From positions 2,146,010 to 2,210,009 of the forward strand of contig NZ_AP025314.1 in the NCBI RefSeq assembly GCF_036492835.1: DNA of 64,000 nt. Reading direction: 5' to 3'. Below are positions 1 to 9,292 of the stretch, piece after piece. Source of the stretch: Fulvitalea axinellae (lineage in GTDB: Bacteria; Bacteroidota; Bacteroidia; Cytophagales; Cyclobacteriaceae). The notes beneath the pieces were generated by a model, which saw only the letters and a list, made by a program, of their open reading frames with translations, did not search any database and was not told the DNA's origin. Within the stretch, counting starts at the first letter, position 1; the number at the start of each line of letters is the position of its first letter. The position numbers were made by a program, and so were the translations under genes.

Positions 1-2830
1 TAAATATGTCGGTAGCGGGCAAGTCAACTTTGACCACCGTATGTCCGGCGTTGGTGTATGTTAGTACCGTTCCGCTGATAGAAGCGACATGATTGGAATT
101 TGGGTTGCCGGGAGCGCCAGTATCAGGCTCCACGTAAAATTCCGGAGTGCCGTCATAATCAAATAGGTTAAGGCCTGTGGTAAGGTCTAAAGTATTGTCA
201 AGGTCTCCGTATGTATATGGCCCCGTAGGGATATTAAAGGTGACGGGGTTTTCCGCTTTCCCGATTTCTATTTTTGCCCAAGCGTCGGCATCTTCATATC
301 GGTCTGAGTTGGTCATTGTGACCATTACCCAAGTTTCGCCACCTTTTAATGGATCTGCTATATCAGAGTCAATGCCTGTAATGTCAATTAAGTCATTGGC
401 TGGGGGTGGAGGGGTAGAGCTATTGTCACCATCAACTTCGGTGTAAGTGATCGTTCCGTTATGGTTGTCGTCACTGAATGAGTCATAATCCGAAAGCGTA
501 ATTTCATCGGAATTACTGCCGGGGGTAATAGTTGTTGAGGCATTGTTGAAGGTAATTACCAAATCGGCTTTGTCTACCGTTATGGTTACGTCTTTGTTTG
601 CTGTTGCAATTTCATGGTTACGGTCATCGATGCTAACTTCGATTACGTATCCGCTTTTTGCGATTTCGAAAAGCGCGTCCGTATCGTTGGTGATCGTGAG
701 ATCCGTATCGGAGGTTATATTTGAGAATGTAGCGCTTCCTGTAAATCCAAAGTAAGGGTCATTTGAAGCGTCTTCGAAGCTAAGGTAATTATTCAAGTCC
801 CTAGCTTGCGGATTGTACTTCAGATTATTGATTCCATTACTGATAACTGGTCTGATCTGCTTTTTCCCTACGGTAAGCGTTTGTCTGATAATCTTTTCGT
901 TATAAGTGTCGGTTTGAGAAAAGATCACCTCGATTTCTACGGAACCGGCGTTGTTGTAGGTGAATGTTTCCTTGTTGTTGTTTCCCGCATCTGGTGCGAG
1001 GGTGCCTACGTCATTGGAGCTAGGAAGGGCCTCGACGCTGATGGTTCCGTCATAACCTACGGGGACACCGGTGAAGTAGTCCTCTATTACCACCTTATTA
1101 TTCAGGTCTCCGTAGGTTGCAGTGAGACCGCTTAGATCAAAGTCCGCCGGGTTGTTTTCCCTGTTGCTTACTGTTACGAGTACGGATGTGGTTTTTGTGT
1201 CATATTCCGCAGTGGCGGGGTAGGTAATGTTTAATTGCGCAAAACCTATGTTGTCATAGGTAAGCAATACATTGTTGAGGTCCGTATCATCCAAACTTAT
1301 TATACTTGATGTCACTCCCTCAATAGCGAAGGTTGGTGTTCCGGTATATTGCGGGTTATCGATATTTTCAGTGGCGAAAGTGTTCAGGTTTAATTCGGAA
1401 TCACTTAGATTGGCCGTGATATTGGATACGGCGTTATTTGGAATAGTGTGCTTGACCGAGCTTCCTTTTAACGTATAAGTGAATTCCTCCTCTTGAGGGA
1501 GATCGTCATCATCCAGCCATTCAACAGTAAAAGCTATGCTGGCTTCATGGTTTTCGCCTGTGGTAGTGATATCTCCGGGAGAGTATTTGACCGTGAATGT
1601 TTGCGTGTCGCCTATGGCCATATCTAAGCCATTTAAGCCACTCTGTACTAGTTCAAATTTCCCCGGGTCAGTGCCTGAAAGCGCAATAAATGGAGCTGTT
1701 CCTTTTAGGTTAATAACACGATCAAAGTCATTGGTGATGGTAAAGGTTATATCCCCTGAGTTTTGGTCGTATATAATGTTTCCAAAGTTATATTCACTGC
1801 CAATATCTTGGGAGTTTACTGAAACTGAGGCGGGTGGAAGTATTTCCAGCTTCCATATAGAAGAATTTTGATTGTCTACAAAGTAAAGGTCATTGTCATG
1901 AAAATGGAAATTTCTGGCATTTCCTATATTCATACTAGTAATATCACTTATCTCTGTTCTTGTTTCTGCAGTGCTTGTTCCTGATCCAGCAAAATTTGAA
2001 ATAATGCCATTGTCGACACTAAAAATTTTGTTTCCATCACTGAAATAAAAGATATCATTATTTAGATTGAACGCCATTCCAATGTGATTATCCACGCTAA
2101 GGGATACGTCGTCTGCAGTGGCTCCATTAGAAATAGGGTCGCTGCCTCCACCGACAAAGGCAGTGCCAGTGTTGTTGGGAGAAATAGTGTTGTCAGAGTG
2201 TTTTTGATAGATATCTCCAGAGCTATTTACAGCAACTTGCCAATAAAGGCTGCTGTTTCCACTGCGTTGGTTTATATTTTTTGTAACTGTGTTATCAAGT
2301 AGATTTATTACGACAATAGGGTCGGCTGAGTTATTAAATTGGGAGGCTATGTATAATTTATTGCCTATAATTTGTATTCTGCCGGGGAAATCATGAGTGT
2401 AGCTCCTGCCCGACCAAAAATTCTCTAAATCGGTTGTTGGAGCACCTGTACCCGCAACGACAGTTGCGCTTGACATGTCACTATAAACCACTTCTGTATT
2501 TGTGTGAAAGTCGAGCTTATAAATTATATGATCTACAGCGCCGATATACAAATCTCCATTAGCATCAAACGCAATGGAATGAGCTTGTGAGGGAGGGCTA
2601 GGTACAACTAGTGTTTTAGTTCCGTTATCTTCGATTCTGTAGATATTATCGAAGAATGGTTCGGAGTAAAAAACCTTTTTGCTAATAGGGTGGACAGCGA
2701 TACTTGTTGCATTGCCTATGCCAGAATCATCGGAAACTAATACAGCCCTATACTGCGCCCTAGCCCCGACACACCAAAGTGTCAGCAACATGCTGAGGGC
2801 CAGTAATCGTATGAGTCGATTTTTTTTCAT
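1..2830 (-). CDS. Secreted beta-propeller / ASH-like / MBG-repeat protein, C-terminus beyond window
   Basis: The minus-strand frame opens with ATG at 2830 and stays open to the left edge, so at least 943 residues are encoded and the C-terminus is missing. Residues 1-26 form a signal peptide (MKKN, a leucine-rich core, ending ARAQ). About residues 27-320 read as an NHL/SMP-30-like propeller with repeated blocks such as SIAVHPISKKVFYSE and SIAFDANGDLYIG. A choice-of-anchor/ASH-like Ig module follows (FGNIIYD...GDITFTI), then tandem MBG-type beta domains marked by ATYGDLNN-like motifs and YTNAG-like strands. Such proteins are usually extracellular adhesins or surface layers carried by type IX secretion, but the sorting domain would lie outside the window. 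No Shine-Dalgarno site precedes the ATG. Substrate or partner unknown. Confidence 0.8.
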   Translation of the reverse strand, partial: MKKNRLIRLLALSMLLTLWCVGARAQYRAVLVSDDSGIGNATSIAVHPISKKVFYSEPFFDNIYRIEDNGTKTLVVPSPPSQAHSIAFDANGDLYIGAVDHIIYKLDFHTNTEVVYSDMSSATVVAGTGAPTTDLENFWSGRSYTHDFPGRIQIIGNKLYIASQFNNSADPIVVINLLDNTVTKNINQRSGNSSLYWQVAVNSSGDIYQKHSDNTISPNNTGTAFVGGGSDPISNGATADDVSLSVDNHIGMAFNLNNDIFYFSDGNKIFSVDNGIISNFAGSGTSTAETRTEISDITSMNIGNARNFHFHDNDLYFVDNQNSSIWKLEILPPASVSVNSQDIGSEYNFGNIIYDQNSGDITFTITNDFDRVINLKGTAPFIALSGTDPGKFELVQSGLNGLDMAIGDTQTFTVKYSPGDITTTGENHEASIAFTVEWLDDDDLPQEEEFTYTLKGSSVKHTIPNNAVSNITANLSDSELNLNTFATENIDNPQYTGTPTFAIEGVTSSIISLDDTDLNNVLLTYDNIGFAQLNITYPATAEYDTKTTSVLVTVSNRENNPADFDLSGLTATYGDLNNKVVIEDYFTGVPVGYDGTISVEALPSSNDVGTLAPDAGNNNKETFTYNNAGSVEIEVIFSQTDTYNEKIIRQTLTVGKKQIRPVISNGINNLKYNPQARDLNNYLSFEDASNDPYFGFTGSATFSNITSDTDLTITNDTDALFEIAKSGYVIEVSIDDRNHEIATANKDVTITVDKADLVITFNNASTTITPGSNSDEITLSDYDSFSDDNHNGTITYTEVDGDNSSTPPPPANDLIDITGIDSDIADPLKGGETWVMVTMTNSDRYEDADAWAKIEIGKAENPVTFNIPTGPYTYGDLDNTLDLTTGLNLFDYDGTPEFYVEPDTGAPGNPNSNHVASISGTVLTYTNAGHTVVKVDLPATDIF

Positions 2831-2946
2831 GAGGAGAGAGTTATTTTATTGTAATTCGGTTTATTCTCTAGTCATGAACCGGTTAGAGGGCTTTCGGTTT
2901 TTTATTGTCTCATTTTTTGAAAAAAAATAAATAATTGATTTTTCTT

Positions 2947-3097
2947 AGTAAAGGGTAAAGAGTACAGAGTAAATAGTCTGCGTGTGGTTGGGGCGGGGAT
3001 TTTCTGTTGTAGAGATATGGCGACCTTATCTCAGCGTTACGGTTTTCATTTGATAGTAAAGGGTAAAGAGTACAGAGTAAATAGCCTACGTGTGGTT
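2947..3097. repeat. Direct repeat, upstream copy, with heptad tracts and a hairpin
   Basis: Two seven-base-periodic tracts (units like AGTAAAG, GGTAAAG, AGTACAG, AGTAAAT) bracket a spacer holding an imperfect hairpin around 3010-3037 (GAGATA...TATCTC). The whole block recurs in the same orientation at 4501-4645, on the other side of the single gene between them. It is non-coding on both strands. Confidence 0.8.
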
Positions 3098-3146
3098 AGC
3101 GGCCGAATAATTGCGTATGCAAGAGGCGTTACGCTTTGCGGAAAGT

Positions 3147-4505
3147 ATGTTTAAAAGGGTTTCGGTAAGGAAAAAGTCGGGCAGGGAGGCTTCTGCGGGA
3201 GAGCGTTGCGTGCGGGGCGCCGTGCCTTCGGCGGAGGCCGTGGTACAGCGTGCCGTGGGTTTTGAGATAGAGAAGGGCGCTTACCGTTTTTTCCGTTCGC
3301 CGGAGCATTACCACGAGATGACGGCCGCGCTGTGGGACGGCTATATACTCAGCGAGGAGGAAATCCACGGCAGTGTGCGGTTCAGAAAAGGGGATATACT
3401 GCTGGAGGGGGATGGCTTTACGGTGCAGGCCGATATTTCGGTAAAGGAGCGGTGGCCTTATATGGAGATAGTGACGGACCCTTTTGAGGAAACGCCGGAG
3501 GGCTACGCGAAGCTGACCGCCACTATGGCGAAGCTAACGCGGATGATGGCCAGGGTAAAGCGCGAGCCGGGGTATATATGGCTTAGCAACCTGAAGGAGT
3601 TCGGCGCTTTGCGAAGCGAGCATAAAGAGGCGGTGATGAAGACGCGGGGTTCCGAAGAAGCGTATTTTCAGGTAACGGCCGGCTTGGGGCTGGATAAGCT
3701 GGGTAGGCTTTTCGACGATCTCGGCTATCCGGACGAAGAAGAGACCGAGGCGGAACGGGAACGCAAGGCCGGGGGAAGAAGCACTTTTATACCTCCGAAC
3801 AAATCGGTGGATCCGCTTTTCAGGTACCGTTCGCAATTGATGGTGAGGGAGGTGGACCGGACGGTAAGGCGCTTGGCCGACAGGGCGCCCATGCTGAAGG
3901 ATCCGCAACTTATGGGCCTGTTGCGGGTGGTGGGGATGTATCTGATGTTCGGCTCGCAGGAAGTGGGGCATTATCCGAAAAGCTTTGTACCTGTTTTGGC
4001 CCGTACCGACGTGGCTACGATGTTCGAAAAACTGCCCAGACCGTTAAAGGCTACCTTGCGGAATTATAAGGCCAACCTTTGGCGGGCGGTGGTGGATGAC
4101 CTTTGCGGTCTGTTGGGTATCGGCGGGCTGTCCGCCCGTTTTTTTGCCCGAGGGGTGTACCAATACCACACTAATTTGGCTATGCGGAATATGCTGGGCA
4201 AGGATTTGACCCGGGACGATTGGGTAAGTAACTTGCCTTTCGGAAAAGATTTGTTAACGGAGAAACACTATCCGGACCGGCACCGCGCGTACCTGTTTAG
4301 GGCGATGGGCGGTATGGGCGCGCATATGGATAAGGACAGTGATAAGACGGGGGCGCCTGTTTTTGAATTTAGAAAGATAAACAAGGACGTACCGTTCAGC
4401 GAATGGCAAAGCTTCGGGCAGTCGGTGTTCAAGTATATCTATGCGCTGAACAGAGGTGAGGATAAGGCCTTTGGGGAAGATGTGGAAATTTCCAGTACAA
4501 AGTAA
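3147..4505 (+). CDS. Putative amidoligase-like effector (paralogue of the 30865-32172 protein)
   Basis: 452 residues. ATG at 3147 is chosen over the upstream TTG/ATG because MFKRVS then aligns with MFVRQI at the start of the paralogue. Residues 1-30 are basic and disordered, followed by VVQRAVGFEIE (32-42). Four blocks resemble the COOH-NH2 ligase (amidoligase, glutamine-synthetase-like) fold: GFEIE (38-42), QAD...MEIVTDP (94-112), FQVTAGL (174-180) and FEFRKI (406-411). In that family the corresponding acidic and arginine residues bind metal, ATP and substrate. The assignment rests on motif order, not on an alignment, so it is tentative. The gene stands alone between two direct repeats, and its stop codon lies at the first bases of the downstream copy. 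The N-terminus is shared in style with other effector-like genes here. Confidence 0.6.
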   Translation: MFKRVSVRKKSGREASAGERCVRGAVPSAEAVVQRAVGFEIEKGAYRFFRSPEHYHEMTAALWDGYILSEEEIHGSVRFRKGDILLEGDGFTVQADISVKERWPYMEIVTDPFEETPEGYAKLTATMAKLTRMMARVKREPGYIWLSNLKEFGALRSEHKEAVMKTRGSEEAYFQVTAGLGLDKLGRLFDDLGYPDEEETEAERERKAGGRSTFIPPNKSVDPLFRYRSQLMVREVDRTVRRLADRAPMLKDPQLMGLLRVVGMYLMFGSQEVGHYPKSFVPVLARTDVATMFEKLPRPLKATLRNYKANLWRAVVDDLCGLLGIGGLSARFFARGVYQYHTNLAMRNMLGKDLTRDDWVSNLPFGKDLLTEKHYPDRHRAYLFRAMGGMGAHMDKDSDKTGAPVFEFRKINKDVPFSEWQSFGQSVFKYIYALNRGEDKAFGEDVEISSTK

Positions 4506-4645
4506 AGGGTCGAGAGTAAATAGTCTGTGTGTGGTTGGGGCGGTGATTTTCAATCGTAGAGACATGGCATGCCTTGTCTTAGCGCCACGGTTTTCATTTG
4601 ATAGTAAAGGGTAAAGAGTCCAGAGTAAATAGTCTGTGTGTGGTT
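4501..4645. repeat. Direct repeat, downstream copy, with heptad tracts and a palindrome
   Basis: Same orientation and order as 2947-3097: a shortened heptad tract, a spacer with a palindrome (GACATGGCATGCCTTGTC, about 4560-4578), then a second heptad tract and the tail GTGTGTGGTTGG. The repeat supplies the stop codon (4503-4505) of the gene before it. Confidence 0.8.
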
Positions 4646-4833
4646 GGAGCGGTGATTTTATATCTCAATGTGGAGGGTTGGGTGATATTTAGTGCAAAGT
4701 TGTACTGGGTTTTTTCGGATTCGTTTTTTTCTTCCGGAGAATTCCCTTTCATTTCGGCAAGGCCTTACCGTTAACGGTATAGGGCTAACACTCCAAGCAG
4801 TCTATTTACCCTTTACTCTGTATGCACTACGAC
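4646..4833. other. Intergenic, one reverse heptad tract
   Basis: No convincing gene. A heptad tract in the opposite orientation lies at about 4802-4825 (CTATTTACCCTTTACTC). A short open frame here has no family features. Confidence 0.5.
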
Positions 4834-5072
4834 ATAATTATTGGCATTTAAAAGACGATAGCCCGAAACCATAAACGGCTTGCTTATAACAAGCTCCGGT
4901 GTTACTTTTTGAAAGATCAAAAAGTAACCAAAAAATCTCTTAAATACGGCTACAAATTTTTCTTCCATCCAAAAGCATTGCGGTTATGGAAGAAAAATAA
5001 AGGCCTGAAATTAGTTTTTTGGAGCGCATTGGAGCTCAATAATGGAGCAGAACTGTAAAGCGATTAAAACAA
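4834..5072 (+). repeat. Dispersed hairpin-bearing repeat, copy 1
   Basis: About 240 bp, matching 8881-9119 (same strand) and 15753-16041 (opposite strand). All copies start near ATTATTGGCATT and end near AAACAAG. Two strong inverted repeats lie inside: TTACTTTTTGA / TCAAAAAGTAA, and a perfect 13-bp stem ATTTTTCTTCCAT / ATGGAAGAAAAAT around a 17-base loop. It is non-coding. Copy 1 runs almost into the HTH gene that starts at 5120. Confidence 0.85.
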
Positions 5073-5119
5073 GGGTGATTTTGTTCCAGTGCATATTCAT
5101 TACTATCAAAAAAAAGAGA

Positions 5120-5710
5120 ATGTCCCAACTGAATATAACCCATAGGGCCCGAATATTTTTAGGTATCCGCGAGGGGAAGACCGACGCCGAGATCGCGCGG
5201 GTTATCGGGTTTCATCGCAGTACCGTGGGGCGGGAGATACAACGCAATGGCGGACGGGAGGGCTATGACCTTTGGAAAGCGCAAGGCGCCCGGGACCGTA
5301 GGCAGGGCTTGGCCGTGTTGGGTAGAATGCTGTTTGGCGGAGGCGTGCCGTTTAATTCACGCTTACGCAAACGAGACCTGAAATACGCTTACTTTTCCTA
5401 TGCGCATATCCATTGGTATGATTTTGACCAAGACCGTTTTTTTCGGAAAAGTGAGACTTGGAGGCACCAGCCTTATGTTCGTCGGCGTAGTGTCTCGGTC
5501 TTTTTTGGGTTTCCCAAGTCGGGAAGAATGTCATTGGGCTCTTTGGAAAAGGAACAAGGGGCTGACAAAAGTATTCGGCGAGTTGAATGGAATGATGTCG
5601 GTTTGGAATGGCTGGCAGACAGGGTGATTTTGTCTTCTTTGGTGCCGGAGAAGCGTGGTCGTATGGCTAATTGTGTCTTTTTGGTTGCTAATGGACAGTT
5701 GTCGGCTTAG
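5120..5710 (+). CDS. Orphan IS30-type HTH_38 protein, probably a transposase remnant
   Basis: Residues 1-60 from the ATG at 5120 form a clear HTH_38 domain of the IS30 transposase type: an acidic-basic lead, then EGKTDAEIARVIGFHRSTV and GREIQRNGG. IS30 transposases are about 300-400 residues with a DDE catalytic domain. Here the remaining 130 or so residues are rich in R, F and S and show no DDE pattern, so the protein is either a stand-alone DNA-binding protein or a decayed transposase whose C-terminus is now random sequence. An in-frame extension upstream to 5042 would read through the end of the dispersed repeat and is unlikely to be translated. No terminal inverted repeats were found. Confidence 0.5.
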   Translation: MSQLNITHRARIFLGIREGKTDAEIARVIGFHRSTVGREIQRNGGREGYDLWKAQGARDRRQGLAVLGRMLFGGGVPFNSRLRKRDLKYAYFSYAHIHWYDFDQDRFFRKSETWRHQPYVRRRSVSVFFGFPKSGRMSLGSLEKEQGADKSIRRVEWNDVGLEWLADRVILSSLVPEKRGRMANCVFLVANGQLSA

Positions 5711-5938
5711 GGCTTGTTATTTTTTTGGAAGAAGGGTTCCTTTTACCGTTTTCGTATACTTTTCCTGAATGTTTTTGAGTCTCTTTTCGCTTAGTCCTTT
5801 TTGGGAAAGAGGGGAGTTGGGACTTGTTGCGTTTTAACAAGATCATCCGGAGACAAGACCGCGGTTTGTGGAGGGCGTTAAGGTTTTTGAAAAGACCGGT
5901 TGGCGGTTATGGAGATGGTAGTGTGTTTAAAAAGTATA
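5711..5938. other. Intergenic, nothing recognised
   Basis: Downstream of the HTH gene and of the convergent thioredoxin gene. I see no gene, no repeat shared with the rest of the window and no clear promoter. Confidence 0.4.
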
Positions 5939-5976
5939 GCCGTTCCGCATTCAAGCAAGAATAGATACGGAACGGC
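5930..5976 (-). terminator. Rho-independent terminator of the thioredoxin pair
   Basis: Perfect 9-bp stem GCCGTTCCG (5939-5947) / CGGAACGGC (5968-5976), followed on the minus strand by a T-rich run (complement of 5930-5936). It lies just after the stop of the 5995-7185 gene. Confidence 0.75.
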
Positions 5977-5994
5977 CAAATATACCTTATAGTG

Positions 5995-7185
5995 TCAACT
6001 GCCGCCCATCAGCTCGTCGAGTTTTTTGAAGAACGCCGGATCGGCGCCTTTGTATCTCGCGACGATGTTCAGCTCTTTGTCAAGGATAACTTTGGTGGGA
6101 AAGTTCGTTACTCCGTACATAACGTCGATAGGGTTTTCGCTTTCGCGGTCATTATAGAGTTGGAGCCAAGGGAGTTCGTGTTTTTCCACCGCATCTTTCC
6201 AAGCCTTTTTACCGTCGAAGCAATCGACACCCACTATCTTTATGCGGTCTCCGTACTTTGTGTGACACTTCTTCAGTTCGGGAAATTCTTTGGTGCACCA
6301 ACCGCACCAGCTACCCCAAAAGTCCAGCACGATATAATCCGCTTTTATTCCGGACAAAGCGACTTTTTTTCCGTCAAGGGATTCCAATTCGAAATCGGGG
6401 GCTTTCGCGCCGGCTACCAACAGTTTTTTGGCCTTGTCCATCCTCGTATTTCGCTTGCCTCTTTTCAAGGCTTTGCGCAAAAAGTCGCCGAAGAGGCCCG
6501 AGCGTATGTTTTCCGGTATCTGATCGTAGTATTTTGCCACAAGGGCGGGGCCGCCGCTCTTTATGAGCAAAAACAACGAGTATTCTTCGTCAAGATGGGT
6601 GGTGGCGTATTCTTTAAGCCTTTCCCGCGCGGGAGCCCGGCGTTTGTTCCGTTCTTCGAAAAGCTTATTGGTTTCGTTTTTTGACAGTCCGTTTTGTTTG
6701 GCTTTGTCAAGTTGCATTTCCAAACTGTCGAATGCCACGTAGTCGTTTAGGTTCGCTTGCCTTAGGGTTGTCGCCGTTTGGGCCATTTTGTTGCCCTTGG
6801 CGTTTACGCTCCACCGGTCGGCGAGCAGTTCGGTTTTGAGAGACAAACGTTCGCCCGGAAAAATAAAGAACGCGGCGCGCATGGCGAATCCCCAATAAGG
6901 CCCGCGCTTATTGCCTCTGTGGCGGATACCCGCTTCCGGTATCGCCGTTACGTATTCCGGTTCCGAGAGGTTTAGCGTAATCGAAAACTTGCCGTCGCGT
7001 ACAGGTATAGTGTCCATTTTTGGTTCGCCATTACCGCCGAAATGACTGACGGGGCCGTGTTGGATAATGATGGAAGCGGTGGTTTTGCCCTTTACCACGC
7101 CTTTAAACTCTGTCTTTTTTTGTCCGAAAACGGAAAGGCTTGCCAACAATAAGCATAAGAGGGGAAGAAGTCTAGTCTGTTTCAT
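5995..7185 (-). CDS. Secreted TlpA/ResA-like thioredoxin with DUF4369-type N-terminus
   Basis: 396 residues. The signal peptide ends near VFGQKK (about residue 22). The N-terminal half is a beta-rich DUF4369-like region (FKGVVKGKTTASIIIQHG), the middle is helical and basic. The C-terminal 140 residues are a thioredoxin fold with active site WGSWCGWCTKEFPELK and a cis-proline motif NFPTKVI. Family members are periplasmic or outer-membrane-facing thiol-disulphide oxidoreductases used in disulphide reduction or cytochrome maturation, and are very numerous in Bacteroidota. CGWC differs from the CGPC of the upstream neighbour, so redox potential may differ. It lies 41 bp after the 7227-8642 gene, likely in the same transcript, with a terminator after it. 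Confidence 0.88.
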   Translation of the reverse strand: MKQTRLLPLLCLLLASLSVFGQKKTEFKGVVKGKTTASIIIQHGPVSHFGGNGEPKMDTIPVRDGKFSITLNLSEPEYVTAIPEAGIRHRGNKRGPYWGFAMRAAFFIFPGERLSLKTELLADRWSVNAKGNKMAQTATTLRQANLNDYVAFDSLEMQLDKAKQNGLSKNETNKLFEERNKRRAPARERLKEYATTHLDEEYSLFLLIKSGGPALVAKYYDQIPENIRSGLFGDFLRKALKRGKRNTRMDKAKKLLVAGAKAPDFELESLDGKKVALSGIKADYIVLDFWGSWCGWCTKEFPELKKCHTKYGDRIKIVGVDCFDGKKAWKDAVEKHELPWLQLYNDRESENPIDVMYGVTNFPTKVILDKELNIVARYKGADPAFFKKLDELMGGS

Positions 7186-7226
7186 CTGCTGAATATTTTT
7201 AGGCCACTTTAGCCAAGGTTTAAAAA

Positions 7227-8642
7227 TTAGAGAGACTTGAAGCTAACGGATATTTCATTTTCAAGGCTTTGTAAATCGGCTGGCCGGCTGGCGCGTTTTT
7301 TTACGATGTCGCCGTTTTCGTCAATAAGCATATACCAAGGGATGGATAGCCCGCCACCGTTTCCGAAAATTTTCTCCAAATCTTTGACCAACGGTTTTTC
7401 GGCCCTGATATGGGAGCCTTCCAGCTCATAGTAGCGAATCATTTCGTTCCATGCTTTCTCCCTGTCCGGCCGGTCAATGGAGATATACAGTACGTTTATC
7501 CCTTTGCGCTTGAGTAGTTTCTTCAACTCCTTGTTGTGTTCGAATTCTGTCTTGCACGGTCCGCACCATGTTGCCCAAACGTCTACATACAGCTTCTGCC
7601 CCTTGAATTTTTTAAGCAATTCTTCCAAGCTTGTAACCGTCTTTGGGTTTTCGACAAAATGGATATTGTCGGGAGCGGGTTGCGCCACTTTTTTATGAAA
7701 AGCCTCTATTTTTGAGACCAGTGGCTGTACGTGCGGCGTGAAAGAGCTGGCGGGATACGATTGTTTAAACTCGTCAAAGAGAGATACCAATTCTTTTTCG
7801 AAACGTTTTTGGAACGCGCGCTCATGGATATAGTAAGCGATAAAGGCCTCTTTGACCGGCTCCTCAAAATACTTTTTTGCGGTGTTTACGGTAAACGTAT
7901 GGGCTTTGCCTTGCTTGGCCAGCGCTCTCATTTTTTCTCGGGAGTAGCTTTTGTCGCTTCGGACCTTGGCCTTTATTATGCTTTCCGTTAAAGGAAGGAA
8001 AGCCACGCAAGTTTTGTATTGCGGGTCGTTGGCCAACCGCAAAGCTTCGCCTACGGTTTTGAACGGTTCGGGGCTACGGATAGAAAGCAGAATGTCTTGT
8101 TCGGCGTAGAACAGGGCCCGGTCTCTCTTTATAGCGTTCAGTACTTCTTGCGATAGCTTTTTAAGCTTCGTCAAGGAATCCAAGGCTTTGTATTCCGCAA
8201 CTTTTTTCGCCTTGGCCTTTTTATGGATGTCGCCGTCGCGTCCAAGTTTCTTAAGCGCTTGCAAAGCCTGATGGGGAAGGTTGGAGTAAAATGTGTTCAG
8301 TTCGGCGTCGGTACCTTTTATTTTAAAATTCTCGCCTTCCTGCCCAAACTCGACTTTGTATTTGCCGTCGGGTTTTACAATCATATAATTGAGCTTGGCT
8401 TTTTCCGGAGCTACCCAAAAGAATGTCGGCGATTCCGTATTGAGAGTAATGCGGAAGTTACCCTTGGAATCGGTTTTGGTTTTTTTGCAGTAGAGGGGAA
8501 AGTTGGCCTTCGCCGAAATATCGGCGTAACGTACAGTCTGGTTAACGGCGCCGTGGAGTTTTCCCTTGATGACCGTTTGTCCGAAGCTTTGCGAAACGGC
8601 CAATGCCAATAAAATCAAAAACGAAAAATGACAAAGTTTCAT
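7227..8642 (-). CDS. Secreted thioredoxin-family protein with long helical middle
   Basis: 471 residues. Signal peptide about 1-21 (ends SQSFGQ). Residues 22-110 are a DUF4369-like beta domain (VIKGKLHGAVNQTVRY). Residues 110-320 are helical and lysine-rich. The C-terminal thioredoxin fold carries WATWCGPCKTEFEHN and a cis-proline motif SIPWYMLID. It is the first gene of a two-gene unit with the CGWC protein downstream. Role: extracytoplasmic thiol-disulphide exchange, client unknown. Confidence 0.88.
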   Translation of the reverse strand: MKLCHFSFLILLALAVSQSFGQTVIKGKLHGAVNQTVRYADISAKANFPLYCKKTKTDSKGNFRITLNTESPTFFWVAPEKAKLNYMIVKPDGKYKVEFGQEGENFKIKGTDAELNTFYSNLPHQALQALKKLGRDGDIHKKAKAKKVAEYKALDSLTKLKKLSQEVLNAIKRDRALFYAEQDILLSIRSPEPFKTVGEALRLANDPQYKTCVAFLPLTESIIKAKVRSDKSYSREKMRALAKQGKAHTFTVNTAKKYFEEPVKEAFIAYYIHERAFQKRFEKELVSLFDEFKQSYPASSFTPHVQPLVSKIEAFHKKVAQPAPDNIHFVENPKTVTSLEELLKKFKGQKLYVDVWATWCGPCKTEFEHNKELKKLLKRKGINVLYISIDRPDREKAWNEMIRYYELEGSHIRAEKPLVKDLEKIFGNGGGLSIPWYMLIDENGDIVKKRASRPADLQSLENEISVSFKSL

Positions 8643-8880
8643 AGAGTTCTATTCGTTATCTAAAAGTGATAAAAAGTGCGACTTGTGTATGGCAAACGTA
8701 GTCAATGGCCGGCGGGCGAGAAAATGTAAGTGACCAACAACCTGTATAGGGTGACGAATGGTTTTGGTCATTGAAATGGGGCGGATTGGGAATGCGTAAT
8801 TATGATAAAGGGATAATTTGTTTTGAATAGGGGGAGGAAAGGGCTGTTACAATCCCTCTTGAGAAGCTATGTGCCCTGAC
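8643..8880. other. Intergenic, upstream of the thioredoxin pair
   Basis: Contains the leader of the 8642 gene (minus strand). No further gene or clear promoter consensus seen; a dispersed repeat begins at 8881. Confidence 0.4.
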
Positions 8881-9119
8881 TAAATTATTGGCATTAAAAA
8901 TGCCATATCCCAACACCATCGACATTTTGGACTTAAAAGGCTCCAGTGTTACTTTTTGAGAGATCAAAAAGTAACCAAAAAATCTCCCAAATACGGCTAC
9001 AAATTTTTCTTCCATCCAAAAGCATTGCGGTTATGGAAGAAAAATAAAGGCCTGAAATTAGTTTTTTGGAACGTATTGGGATTAAAAATAGTTTAGGCCG
9101 TTGAGACGAATAAAACAAG
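8881..9119 (+). repeat. Dispersed hairpin-bearing repeat, copy 2
   Basis: Nearly identical to 4834-5072 across both internal hairpins (TTACTTTTTGAGAGATCAAA and the ATTTTTCTTCCAT stem). The last 40 bases diverge but still end in AATAAAACAAG. Confidence 0.85.
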
Positions 9120-9292
9120 AATAATGTTGTTCAAGTGTATGATGTTGTACTTTAAATAGTTAAATTTTTCTTAAATGACAATTTAGGTTTTCTGACCTAT
9201 CTCATAAAGCATACATTGGACATTGTTTTTGGCTGTCTTTACGCCGGATTTTCGGGCAAAGGGAGGTTAAGGTTAAATCCAAATGTTTAGCG

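Noticed and set aside
4692..4874. Short frame between repeats
   Set aside because: Covers a heptad tract and the start of the dispersed repeat; no start signal or family.
5992..6684. Plus-strand frame opposite the thioredoxin gene
   Set aside because: It is antisense to the CGWC thioredoxin domain, and has no domain of its own.
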